Shown here one piece after another: positions 53,101 through 60,519 of a stretch of 64,000 nt of DNA. The notes under the pieces are model-generated. The model searched no databases. It was given only the letters and a program-made list of their open reading frames with translations, and was not told the origin of the DNA. The translations under genes were made by a program, and so were the position numbers. Source of the DNA: CAXQUZ01 sp942491145 (GTDB taxonomy: Bacteria > Myxococcota_A > UBA796 > UBA2385); the NCBI GenBank assembly GCA_942491145.1, contig CALOBC010000001.1, forward strand, positions 385,869-449,868. Direction: 5' to 3'. Each line of letters begins with the position of its first letter. Positions within the stretch are counted from its first letter, which is position 1.

Positions 53101-54246
53101 GACGCCGGCACCCATGTGGTGCCCCATGACGAGCTCGCTGCGTGGGGTGCGGACATCGATGAAGCGCTCGTTGCTTACCCGGCACTGCTGCGCAGCTTGC
53201 GAGTCTACGGACCGACGCCGACCGAGGGCACGGTCAAGGTCATCGCTCGCCTCGCCGGCAAGATTGGTGAGCTGGTCCGGCTGCAGCTGCAGTGGTCGAC
53301 GGATGCTGGTGTGTGGGCAGAGGCTGAGTTGTTGGAGATGCCTTTCCCGAAGGGGCCAATCGGCAGCGCCACCGCCCTCGCCCGGCGCGACTTCCTCCGG
53401 GACGGTGTGTTTTCTCCCGATGTGAGGCTGTCCAGTGAAGATAGTGCAGACACGGTGCTGGAAAAGCGCAGCGTAGTGGACTCTGACTGGTTGCCGGGCA
53501 CGGTCGCCGCCACCTACGGCACCACCGACGTGGTACAGATTGCACTCAAGGAACACCTCGCCCACCACAGCGCAGGGGCCGGAGCGGGGCTGCATCCACG
53601 GTTCTTGCCGGCGGGTCTACCGTTGGTGCAACAGAAGCTGACGACCACCGAAGATGATCTGATTGTGCGAGTCTCCGGGCCCGTCGCACTGGACCTGGAG
53701 CCGGTGAAGGCATGGTGGGCGGAGTGGTTCGGACAGACAGGCTGGCCCACCGAAGACCTCTACTATGGCTTGATCGAAAAGTTTGTTCGCCATGTGTTTG
53801 TGGCAGATCCGGCTTCGTTTCATGCCATCCAAGGCAAGCCGGCGCTGTTTCTGGCCAACCACCAGACGGCGGTGGAGAGCTTGGTGTTTTCCATCGTGGC
53901 GAGCGCCCTCATCGGCACGCCGACGGTGACGGTCGCCAAGGTCGAGCATCAACACACGTGGCTGGGTCACCTGATCCGACAAGGCTTTGCGTGGCCTGGC
54001 GCCAAAGATCCGGAAGTCATCACCTACTTTGACCGCGAGGACAAAGCATCCTTGATGGGCGTCATCGGGAAGTTGTACGCGGGGATGGCCGACGGCAGCA
54101 AGAGCGCGATGGTGCATGTTGAGGGCACCCGCAGCTTTGACTGTACGGCGCCAGTGACCATCATGACGGGCAAGTTCATTGACTTGGCAATTGAAGCTGG
54201 GGGTGCCGATTGTGCCGGTGCGCTTCTCGGGTGGCCTGCCCCGTGA
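47173..54246 (+). CDS. pfa3: PUFA synthase Pfa3 (KS-CLF-DH domains-AGPAT)
   Basis: A 2357-residue frame. KS (about 1-425) has Cys201 in LDAACASSLY. A second KS-like domain (about 460-690) has VSAEEGSGF instead of the cysteine motif: a chain-length factor. After a Pro/Ala linker there are four hot-dog units; unit 2 (near 1291) has GHFLNDACMPG and unit 4 (near 1695) has AHFYSDPVQPG, the FabA-type dehydratase signature that installs cis double bonds. A PS-DH-like region (about 1815-2160) precedes an acyltransferase domain with NHQTAVESL (Glu replaces Asp of NHx4D) and VEGTRSF. The frame is lost at 54199-54203 (five Gs; four restore it). AGPAT at the C-terminus is the terrestrial-myxobacterial hallmark. 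Confidence 0.92.
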   Translation: MPFPAIAIVGRAVSLPGGIWSPEDLWNAVVHGEDKVGPAPAARWGVALEDVLCPPPGHPDHQGAADRTWSDRGGYITALDEHVDYTGLDLEAAGLDEATLRTLDPLLQLTLHTTAAALRDAGIAPGSAKTSRAGLVMGNLSFPSAGLARRAERQWWGDALSDQAGLPPADPRERFNSGLPALLAKKALGLGGPAFALDAACASSLYAIKLACDALHDGRADVMIAGASNVADDLFIHVGFCALQAMSKSGRSRPFHAGADGLVPGEGAGYLALKRIQDAVADGNHIYGVIRGVGLSNDGRGRGLLVPTAEGQARAMSAAWTAAGLDPCTIGLLECHATGTPVGDATELRSSATVFDAPAGTIPIGSLKSNLGHLITAAGVAGVVKVLEAQRHQVRPPTLHVDQPNAAVQGSPFRLLTAPEAWTGSMRAGISAFGFGGNNAHIIVEPFGSAIPVEPRAAPAPVVVVAVGARVGTARGAAALAAAARGEQPYSPTMSSVDLTLPGLKFPPADMKQALGQQVAMLAAAREAAESTPSLPSTRAGIIVGMGTDSDVARYGARWRLAAHQRAWHQSSPEWLNDARNGVVSVLQSPGVLGTMPNIPANRVSSQLDLGGPSFTVSAEEGSGFVALDIGARMVAHGELDEALVGAVDLSCEPVHEAALAALRPDADRAGDGAIVLALRREADAIADGLTILGRLLPTTDRTAGRALPSLGRAHAAHGLIHLAASLLTTESGQTASATVTDLAGDVHHRAIVAISQPSASSPSPAATLELPARLPAVAALPLAAAASLPARAPRPLPYVEVPVVATQTPDPRTVVTMAPAPALPAITALPTAPGAARPVPQVPATEVVVTSGALPAPSFAPASTTADEHSVGGRWAGHLQQLGQVHRQFLADQAALHQRFVTMQQHRSMMALHLSGTMATSWSEPMPATPMQAALPAPVASPVAPMPPVAAKPPVPVPSPAPVPSPAVPSAPKAAAPLAPASPGHTFEHTKKRQPTGLTLSREQLEVHASGKISEIFGPQFVGQDDFRRQCRMPEPPLLLADRMVGLDAEPASMGLGTIWTETDITEDAWYLHDGRLPAGVLIESGQADLMLISYLGIDLQHAGDRVYRLLGCTLTYHGDLPKVGETIRYDIHVDGHAKHGDVRLFFFHYDCYTTDESGENGLGRPILSVREGQAGFFTDAELEDSAGILWTPEDQKIVETPRLDAPVAVTPKRSFTADEVSAVAEGRPWECFGDAWSPAKPHVWTPRFQTGDMLFLRDVTHFEPIGGPWGRGYLRVEVPIAPDEWYFDGHFLNDACMPGTLMFEGCLQAMAFYLTAMGVTLKRDGWRFQPTTNEPFDLKCRGQVDPGTKMLTYEIYVEEFVAGPIPTLYADLLCTSDGLKAFHARRVGLQLVPDWPMSRMPEMARRFPEVAHLLAPEFKDAGPVAESSGFKFGYHSMVACAWGKPSLAFGPMYERYDQGAHVARLPGEPYHFMTRVSRIDGEIGSFKAGNAIEIAYDVPPDAWYFRENDCETMPFAVFLEAALQPCGWLACFVGSTLTSDEPLFFRNLDGTGTMLTEIVPSSGTFRTQVKLTNISRSGPMIIQSFDVGCFVGDTQVYDLKTVFGFFPAEALANQVGLPCKPADFALLTEPCDVLMDLKGRPDAFFAGSLRLPQPRLCLVDRLTGWWPEGGAQGLGRLRGEKDVDPTEWYFKAHFYSDPVQPGSLGIEALIRLLQLGCMLKGFGEGMTAPRFEPLRIGEEMSWKYRGQVIPTNKLVQSTLDIVEQGVDERGPYLVAEGSLWVDGKRIYEVKKMGMRVVDGAPEGPTSGPPKTDRTRRTLDITEEPWLGDHRPTFTVPSVPMMGVAELLAEAVEGPIVGLKDVRVTGWMTVDSTLALRRTVEDAVGGHKVRILDADSDKLLAEGTVLVGTAGAPPAVWSVDGPLGDVESPYTSGALFHGPAFQLLTELKRASEVAVGTLGVARSGVPVGKLNPALLDAGTHVVPHDELAAWGADIDEALVAYPALLRSLRVYGPTPTEGTVKVIARLAGKIGELVRLQLQWSTDAGVWAEAELLEMPFPKGPIGSATALARRDFLRDGVFSPDVRLSSEDSADTVLEKRSVVDSDWLPGTVAATYGTTDVVQIALKEHLAHHSAGAGAGLHPRFLPAGLPLVQQKLTTTEDDLIVRVSGPVALDLEPVKAWWAEWFGQTGWPTEDLYYGLIEKFVRHVFVADPASFHAIQGKPALFLANHQTAVESLVFSIVASALIGTPTVTVAKVEHQHTWLGHLIRQGFAWPGAKDPEVITYFDREDKASLMGVIGKLYAGMADGSKSAMVHVEGTRSFDCTAPVTIMTGKFIDLAIEAGGADCAGALLGWPAP

Positions 54247-54640
54247 GCCGCTGGAGCAACGCACGGAGTTCCCGGTGGACATGGGCCAGCAGGACGTGTG
54301 GTTCGGCCGTCCCATCCACCCGGAGTCATTGAAGGCGATGCCGTATGGTGAGCGGAAGAAGGTAGTGCTGGCGGCGATGAACAACACGGGCCCGTCGTGC
54401 GCTGACGAGACCCCGCTGCCGGGCGATCCCGAGTTTGCGGCACGGGTTGCTGAGCTGGCGCAGAGCACCGGAGCCTCGGAAGAGCATGCGGCGTTGTTGG
54501 CCTTGTTGCAGCAGAACCCCGCGCCGAGTCCGGGCACTGCAAGGCTGCTGCGCGGGTTGGTGTCGAGTGATGAGCTGGCAGGCGACGATGCAGAGTCGGT
54601 GTGGTTGCGGGTTGTGGCCGGGTGGTTTGGGCAGGCCTGA
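54203..54640 (+). CDS. pfa3: Pfa3 C-terminal end (acyltransferase), frameshifted
   Basis: About 145 residues in the shifted frame. The first residues VPIVPVRFSGGLPREPLEQ continue the acyltransferase domain exactly where the main frame goes wrong. Read through one less G, the sequence reads EAGVPIVPVRFSGG. The remainder (WFGRPIHPESLKAMPYGERKK) finishes the domain, and a helical tail follows. The stop at 54638-54640 ends the operon. Confidence 0.85.
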   Translation: MPIVPVRFSGGLPREPLEQRTEFPVDMGQQDVWFGRPIHPESLKAMPYGERKKVVLAAMNNTGPSCADETPLPGDPEFAARVAELAQSTGASEEHAALLALLQQNPAPSPGTARLLRGLVSSDELAGDDAESVWLRVVAGWFGQA

Positions 54641-55066
54641 GAGGCTGAGAATCAATCCCCTCAGGGGTCAGCACGGCTGCATGCGTGTTCGCCTAAGCGA
54701 CGAGAACCCCGACCGGGCCCAACTCCAGCCAAGACTTGACGTGCGCCACGAGACCAGTGATCTGGAGAGCGTAGAGCAACCGGATCCGGAGGTCTCATGG
54801 CGCCCAGAATAGTCGAACATCTCTCAGCAGACCTGTTGAGGCTCGCGCCGGCGTGGGAGGTGCGAGAAGCGGCCCGCGCGCCCACTCGTTCCGGATCCTC
54901 GAAACCGCCGCTCTCATCAACATTCCCAGCGACACCGCCAGCAAGAAGTCACCATGGAGGTCCGTCCCGACGCGGGTAAACGCACCCGCACCGGACGCGC
55001 TCTGGACAACGTGTTCTCCATCCGGGACCACACGTCACTTCAGAGGGACCCCATGGTGAGATTCCA
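54641..55066. other. Operon-to-transposon boundary, no certain gene
   Basis: 427 bp. A short plus-strand frame (54797-54979, 60 codons) has GGAGG five bases before its ATG, but its codon usage is unlike the neighbours and it is not recognised; the opposite strand is also open (54795-55031). The left inverted repeat of the transposon should lie here but no partner could be matched to the right side. There is a mini-hairpin CCCC-TCA-GGGG at 54657-54667. Confidence 0.4.
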
Positions 55067-57256
55067 ATGTACCACACGGAGACCATCAACTGTAGCCGGC
55101 CCACCCCCTCCCCACGGATCCACCCCGATCTCGAGCCCGGAGTCCTGCTCGCGCGACAGCTCATCGACCGCGAGCTCCTCGACCACATCCGACTGGCCCG
55201 CACCGGCGGGTATTGCGGGCTGGACCTGTTTCTCGGGCTGCTCGTCTATCTCGCGTCCAACCAGAAGCGGGGCATCCGACCGTTCCACAAGGCGTACAAG
55301 GACGACATGCTTCGGGTCGCCCATGCCCTCGGACGCCGCAGCCTCCCCTCCCCACCGTCCATTTCCCGCATGTGTGGGTCCGCAACTGCCGCCATGGTGG
55401 CCGAGCTCGGCCCGTTCCTGCTCACCGAGGTCGCCGACCTGACGGCCGTTCTTGCACACCCCGCTGTGCAAAACCGGGACGCCCAGGGCAACCCATGGCA
55501 TGTCTTTGACCGCGACGGAAGAGTCCTCCCCCACCGACGCCGGGCGCTGCCTCGAGGCGACGACTTGCCCGAGCCCATCCGGTGTTCCGAAGGCGCAGCC
55601 GCCCCGGGACACTCCGGTCGAAAGCGCGCCGATGTCCAAGTCCATCGCTCAACCCTCATCCACTACGGCTCGGGCGCGACCATCAACATCCACCTCGAGC
55701 CCGGCAACGGCGACCGCATGACCGACGTCAGGCTCGACCTCGATGCCCTCGAGAGGGTCGCTGTCCACGCCGGTCTCGCCAAGGACCGCATCCTCCTCCG
55801 CACCGACGGAGAGTTCGGCGATGTCCCGATGCTCCACGCCGTCGCCGACCGCGGCATCGCCTACCTCTCCCGCCTCACCCGGCCCCGACTCCTCGACCAG
55901 CCCGAGGTCCAGGCCCGGATGAGACAAGGCACCTGGCACCACGTCGACTCCAGCCTCAGCGGACCCCGACGGTCGGCGATGGATCTGGGCGAGGTCGAGC
56001 TGACACCAGGCCGGACCACCCGAACCCCCGAAGGTGAGCACTACGCGCCCATTCGCGCACGCGTCGTGGTCTCGCGCTGCCCACTCCCCAAGCGCCATGA
56101 CGGCCAAGAACCCAAGGCATCCGTCGGCCGCGCCATCGACCGTTGGCAGTTCGAGTGCTTCGTCATGCTCAACCTACCGCCGGACGCCTGGCCCGCCCCG
56201 GCAGCTGTCGCCTTGTACTTCCAGCGCGCCGGCGCCGAGACCCGCTTTCACCACGAAGACCGCGCCATGCGCCTCGACCGCGTGTTCAGCTGGCACCTGC
56301 CCGGTCGCGAGCTCGCCATCCTCGTCGGGCTCTTCATCCACAACTGGTACCTGTCCGAGGGCTTCGCCCTGGAGCCACCGGCCACGGCAGTCCCTCCGCC
56401 GCCCCCCGCGTCCTACGCCGTGGACACGCGCCCCCTGCCCGATGCACTGTTCCCCACATCCCCGAACACCGGTCCAAAGCCGCCCAACCCAAGCGCAGCG
56501 AAACACACGACGTCGGACCACACCGACGCCCCACTGGCGGCCATTCTCGACCGCATCGACTGGACACACCAGCTCCAACACCGCGAAGGCTGGGCCTACG
56601 AAAGACAACGCGCCGCACTGACGTGTCCCAACGGCAAAGAGCTGCCCGTCACCACCGTGGGGGCACACCCCGAAGCCACAGGCCGCGCTCGCATTCAGTT
56701 CCGCGCCCCGGCCGGCACCTGCACGGACTGCCCCATGCGCAGCCGCTGCACAACCTCGGCTCGAAAGCAGTACTCAAAGCTCGTCCTGTTGTCGATTCCA
56801 GAGGCCGTTGGCGACGCACTCCGGCCGGTCCTCGATGCGGTCCAGCGAGCGCGCCGCCAGCTCGCATCCACACAGAGAGTCCACCGAAAGCGCCCGCCTG
56901 ATGAACCTCCTCGCACCGAGACCCGACCCTTCGAGGTCCAGCTGCCGGCGCGCGAAGCGCAACCCACCCACACCCCCGACGGGCCCTTCCTCCGACCCGA
57001 GACCGTCCGCAGCCGCTACACAGACCTGGTCCAACAGGTCCAAATGGACGTCCAGGTCACGCTCCCCAAGACGAGGAGGGTCGATCCCGCCCTGGTCTTC
57101 AAACGCAGTCAACGACAGCGCCGCCGACAGACATGGGAGCAGCGCCGCGCCCGGTACGCACTGCCGGAAGGCGCCCGGGTCGACTTCAACCTGGTGGCAA
57201 CCGAGACCGTCCTGCAACGCCTGAGGCTGCAGGCAGGCGACCCCCGCCCCGGCTGA
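55067..57256 (+). mobile_element. IS1182-like DDE transposase
   Basis: A 729-aa transposase, longer than the family norm (about 450-550). The N-terminal GGYCGLDLFLGLLVYLASN and RGIRPFHKAY resemble the DUF772 type. Candidate catalytic residues are Asp near 147 (FDRDGR), Asp near 246 (RTDGEFGD) and Glu near 391 (GAETRFHHED). A CPNGKEL then CTDCPMRSRC cysteine cluster (about 552-562) matches IS1182-type zinc sites. Order and length differ from typical IS1182, so the exact family is uncertain. The C-terminal 120 residues are Arg-rich. It ends 305 bp before the first integron half-site and may have disrupted the platform. Confidence 0.7.
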
Positions 57257-57548
57257 GCAGCGATGATGGTGGCCAGCGGGCGGCCGTCAGGATGCCCGAA
57301 AGCACTGATGCCGACATTGCTTAACGGGCGAAAGGGAGGTGGTGTGCCCAGCGAAGAGCGCTCTCAGTCACGGACATGCGAACGCTAAGCTTAAGTTGTT
57401 GCGAGAGCGGGAAACGGCCTGCAGAACCGGGGAAGGCGGTCCACTGGATGGCGGATGACACGTGATGGCGCTGTGAACCGGGAAGCAGTTAACTTGTCGG
57501 GGGGTGGAACCGGATCGAGTGGGCGAGGAGCTTGCGACGAGGACAATG
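57257..57548. other. Transposon-to-integron junction region
   Basis: Lower-GC stretch with no credible gene. GCTTAAC at 57319-57325 fits the R'' consensus RYYYAAC of an attC but is not followed by the GGCATA-type L'' box of the other sites. GCGAACGCTAAGC at 57378-57390 is another weak partner. The region most likely contains the left, truncated half of attC0 or the right end of the transposon. Confidence 0.35.
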
Positions 57549-57568
57549 TCGTTTATGCCCAGTTGGGC
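57549..57568 (+). repeat. attC0, right half-site
   Basis: GTCGTTTATGCC CA GTTGGGC gives the L' and R' boxes of the array's attC family. The R' core GTTGGGC (57562-57568) fits GTTRRRY. Strand exchange G|TT falls between 57562 and 57563, starting cassette 1. Its left half was not found. Confidence 0.7.
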
Positions 57569-57788
57569 GCCATGCGAAGCGCGATTGGGAAGAGTGGGGC
57601 GGGAACCACTTCGGCAGAATCGAAAAGACGACCACGGCACGAATTGAACTGGGGACCAGAACGGTGGGAAGAAATGTTAGGGCGCTCGGACCTCAAAGAA
57701 CACCCGTGGCCATTGCCCCCATCGCCTGGGTGGCCAGCGTAAGTCCACATCGCACAACCAAAAGCCCACCTCAAAAGGCATCGCCAAA

Positions 57789-58439
57789 GTGCCCTTCCCG
57801 ACGAACCAAAAGCAACGACGAAACCAGTTGCGATTGGCTGGAATGGCCACGATTATGGCTTTCATCACAGCATTCTTACTTGCCAGGGGGCCGGCATCCG
57901 AAGTCGTACCCAGTGAACAACCGTTCGGCGAGGAGCGGTCCCAACCGACGGCCTCTACACCCAGCAATCGGAGGAGCCCAGAGCCTGGAAGACGCGACCG
58001 AAAGAGCAAGGACGGGATCCTTCAGCAACCAGCGCGTCAAGACCACCCAAACCCACAAGCTCCGACCAACCGGTCGGCCGGACTCGATGAATTGCGGCGA
58101 AGGGAAGAAGCCCGAGAGACCGCCCTGAATCACCTTCAAGGAATGCAGAATGCGCTTGTCGCCTATGCCGGAGCCTTCCAAGGCATGGTCGAGGCACGCC
58201 CCTGTCCGGAAGGAGAACCGGGCCCTCAACCGCGCCCCTGGACAGGCGCATGCACCGAAGACTGGGCGGAACTCGGATGGACGCCTTCTGGAACCACCAC
58301 TCCCGATGGACAACCCACCGCCCTCTGCCAGTATGCGATTGAAATCTACGACAACCAGGACGGGTTCGTAGCCGTAGCCCGGTGCGACATTGATGGAGAC
58401 GGGCAGGTCGACGAGTACTTCGTGGACTACGACCTGTGA
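57789..58439 (+). CDS. Cassette 1: membrane-anchored Cys-containing protein
   Basis: A 216-aa protein. Basic N-terminus and one helix (LRLAGMATIMAFITAFLLA) indicate a signal anchor. The middle is Pro/Arg/Ser-rich and flexible; a helix with EARETALNHLQGMQNALVAY precedes a compact C-terminal domain with four cysteines (ARPCPEG, GACTEDW, ALCQYAIE, ARCDIDGDGQVDEYF). The last contains a partial EF-hand-like DxDGDGxxD. It resembles minor pilin-like or Ca-binding extracytoplasmic proteins but no family is certain. GTG start has only a distant AAGG. It ends 47 bases before attC1, the tight spacing usual in cassettes. Confidence 0.55.
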   Translation: MPFPTNQKQRRNQLRLAGMATIMAFITAFLLARGPASEVVPSEQPFGEERSQPTASTPSNRRSPEPGRRDRKSKDGILQQPARQDHPNPQAPTNRSAGLDELRRREEARETALNHLQGMQNALVAYAGAFQGMVEARPCPEGEPGPQPRPWTGACTEDWAELGWTPSGTTTPDGQPTALCQYAIEIYDNQDGFVAVARCDIDGDGQVDEYFVDYDL

Positions 58440-58486
58440 CACCAGCAGATTTCATGCTGGTCGCAGATGACATGTCGAAGCATGGC

Positions 58487-58630
58487 GCCCAACGCCAAGG
58501 CATAGACGACGTTTCTCGGAGCCCGCAGCGGAGGACTGTCGAGAGTCGTGGAGGGAGCCTGCGACCGGAGCGACTCGAAGGCATTCCGGAGCGAAGGGCG
58601 GAGAGGAATGTCGTTTATGCCAAGTTGGAC
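58487..58630 (+). repeat. attC1 (144 bp)
   Basis: R'' GCCCAAC (58487-58493), spacer GCCAA, L'' GGCATAGACGAC, a 100-base central part, L' GTCGTTTATGCC, spacer AA, R' GTTGGAC (58624-58630). R'' pairs with the start of cassette 1 (GTTGGGC), not with the adjacent R'. The central part differs from attC3 at about six positions. Confidence 0.85.
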
Positions 58631-59437
58631 GCAGCCAAAGCGGGTCAAGGCGGACCGCCAGGCACCGCCTTCCGCCTCACCGCGTCAAGATGACCCCCGC
58701 CCAGCGGCATCCTCGCCTTCATCGCAACCCCTCGCCCACCGACGCCGGCGACCACAGCACCGAGGGATGGCACAAGGAGCGTCCCCAAGGGGCAGACCAT
58801 GCCCATCTGTTCACGAGTCAGGGGCCCCGACACACCAGCGCCGTCGAGAACAACGAGGCCCTCGACCTTCACGTCCCCGCGCCCAGGACCGCCAGCCGAC
58901 CCCGGGCCCCGAGACCTCAAGAATGCCCCGCCCTACGCCATTCCCGAAGGGGCGCCCGAACCACCAACGATGGGGCCCCACCGAATTGCACGCCAGCCCC
59001 ATCAAGAAGGGCCGTCGAAAAACGCACCTCAACCCCCATCATCACGACCAGCTCGGCCCGTTGCCCCAGCCACGACCGCACGCCCGGCCCAGCGGCTCAT
59101 GCGGGCCCCCCTCCGAACCGCACACAACGCCCCGGGCCCACGCATCCATCTCAGCCGGCCCCCGCCGACCCGCAAGCCCTCGCCCAACGGAGCCTCCGCA
59201 TCCAGACGCCCCTCCGCCACGAGGAGCCCCACAGCCCTCCGAACTCGGGCCGCGCACCTCTTCGCTGAAGCCTTCGAGCACCGCCTTCCCGCCAGCAAGA
59301 CCCTCCGCATCATCGAAGCCGACGCCAGCACGTGCACCTTCTCCGCCGGCCCCGGACCAGCAAGATCCCCGTCAGACGCCCAGGAGCCGGCGGCCTCGAA
59401 GACCTCCGCCAGCACCGCCGACTGGAGCTTTGGTTGC
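58625..59437. other. Cassette 2 body: C-rich, no clear gene
   Basis: Opens with TTGGAC. Over 800 bp there is no frame with a good start and ribosome site. Plus- and minus-strand frames exist but are shadows of a C-rich sequence. The last 200 bp (from about 59240) resemble the end of cassette 4 in the plus-strand frame (for example LASKT-RRII-A and TFSAGP-like words), so the two cassettes share an ancestor or a common 3' module. Confidence 0.5.
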
Positions 59438-59505
59438 GTCCAACGCCTAGGCATAGACGACGGCCCGCAGCGAAGCGGAGGGCTGGCGTTTATGCCCAGT
59501 TAGTC
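59438..59505 (+). repeat. attC2 (68 bp)
   Basis: R'' GTCCAAC (59438-59444), spacer GCCTA, L'' GGCATAGACG, short stem of the GCCC/GGGC type around GCAGCGAAGCGGA, L' CGTTTATGCC, spacer CA, R' GTTAGTC (59499-59505). R'' is the exact complement of cassette 2's start (GTTGGAC). R' departs from GTTRRRY at its sixth base. Confidence 0.8.
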
Positions 59506-59533
59506 GCCGTTCTCGTCCAGCAGAACCGTCAAC

Positions 59534-60157
59534 CTACGACCACGGTGCGTCAAGTTCCAAAAACGGCGGCCAGCGCTCAAGCCTGCGCAGGGATTCAGAC
59601 ACATGCTCCGCCCATGCATCCAACTGCTCCCTGTCGAGAATGGTGCTGCCGGGCACTGGCGATTCGATAAGCCACCGGCCCAGACTGTCAGGGCCCGACA
59701 GTACGGAACCGGGCAGCGCTTCGGCCAACAATGCGGCAGCCTGGCCGTTGTCAAGCAGCAAACGGCTACCCAACCACCTCCACCGAAGGACCTCGACGGC
59801 CGGATCGGGCGCGTCCTCCGGCAACCTCCACTGGCTCGATAGCGTGAGCTGAAGCTGGCGGAATGGCGGCCCCACCTGCACGGCCCATACGATGCCAGGC
59901 CATTCTGAAAGCCTGCCAAAGACCTCCGATACGGTGTCCTCAGCAAGCCCCTGAAAGACCGACAGCTGCCCGGGCCGGTCGCTCCCGCCGGAGAACACGG
60001 CCGCCAAAGGGTCACCGCCATCTGGTCTCAGCAGGAAGCCGCCAGCGAGAGGCGAAACATTGCACGAGACATGGTCAGCGAGACAACACCGAAGCCGTTC
60101 CGCCGCATGCTTCGACCAGCCCTTCTCAAACACAAAGGTCGCAGAGATCGTGTGCAT
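59534..60157 (-). CDS. Cassette 3: unknown cytoplasmic protein, reverse orientation
   Basis: A 207-aa protein not recognised. It has a basic N-terminus (TISATFVFEKGWSKH), cysteines at RCCLADHVSC, and a Trp-rich C-terminal half (EWPGIVWAVQVGPP, EVLRWRWLGSRLLL, LGRWLIESPV). GGAGG is five bases before the ATG, strong evidence for translation. It runs opposite to the attC orientation, which is unusual but known in integron cassettes. Its promoter must lie within the cassette. Confidence 0.6.
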   Translation of the reverse strand: MHTISATFVFEKGWSKHAAERLRCCLADHVSCNVSPLAGGFLLRPDGGDPLAAVFSGGSDRPGQLSVFQGLAEDTVSEVFGRLSEWPGIVWAVQVGPPFRQLQLTLSSQWRLPEDAPDPAVEVLRWRWLGSRLLLDNGQAAALLAEALPGSVLSGPDSLGRWLIESPVPGSTILDREQLDAWAEHVSESLRRLERWPPFLELDAPWS

Positions 60158-60196
60158 GGACGCCTCCAGGGCCGTGCCAGTGTACCACCAATAGTC

Positions 60197-60382
60197 TCAC
60201 AGAGCCTGCTCAGCTCTGGCAAGAATCGCGGTCCACTCCCCAGACCTCTGTCCCAGAGGCACCTCAGGTCTTCCGTCGGACATCAACATCGCTTCAGCCT
60301 CACCATGCAGCGATGTCCGAATCAACCCCATCGGCGAGGCACCATGGGCAAGGGAAGTCAGCGCAAAGAGAATGGCGACTAA
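60197..60382 (-). CDS. Cassette 3: possible small exported protein, start not visible
   Basis: The minus-strand frame reads through the attC and has no ATG, GTG or TTG near its apparent N-terminus, which looks like a signal peptide (RALVAILFALTSLAHGAS). It is followed by about 47 residues (LIRTSLHGEAEAML, PEVPLGQRSGEW). The gene would lie 39 bp before the cassette's main gene. With no valid start, it is either a remnant, an ATT-started gene, or a chance frame. Confidence 0.3.
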   Translation of the reverse strand, partial: LVAILFALTSLAHGASPMGLIRTSLHGEAEAMLMSDGRPEVPLGQRSGEWTAILARAEQAL

Positions 60383-60519
60383 CGCCCGGCATAGACGACG
60401 TTTCTCGGAGACCGAAGCGGAGGACTGGCGAGAATCGTGGAGGGAGCTTGCGACCGGAGCGATTCGAAGGCATTCCGGAGCGAAGGGCGGAGAGGAATGT
60501 CGTTTATGCCAAGTTCGGC
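60377..60519 (+). repeat. attC3 (143 bp)
   Basis: R'' GACTAAC (60377-60383), L'' GGCATAGACGAC, long central part almost identical to attC1, L' GTCGTTTATGCC, spacer AA, R' GTTCGGC (60513-60519). R'' complements cassette 3's first bases (GTTAGTC) exactly. Confidence 0.85.

Noticed and set aside
54797..54979. 60-codon gene with a GGAGG ribosome site
   Set aside because: Unusual codon choice for this genome, no homologue recognised, and open frames on the opposite strand; recorded only as a region.
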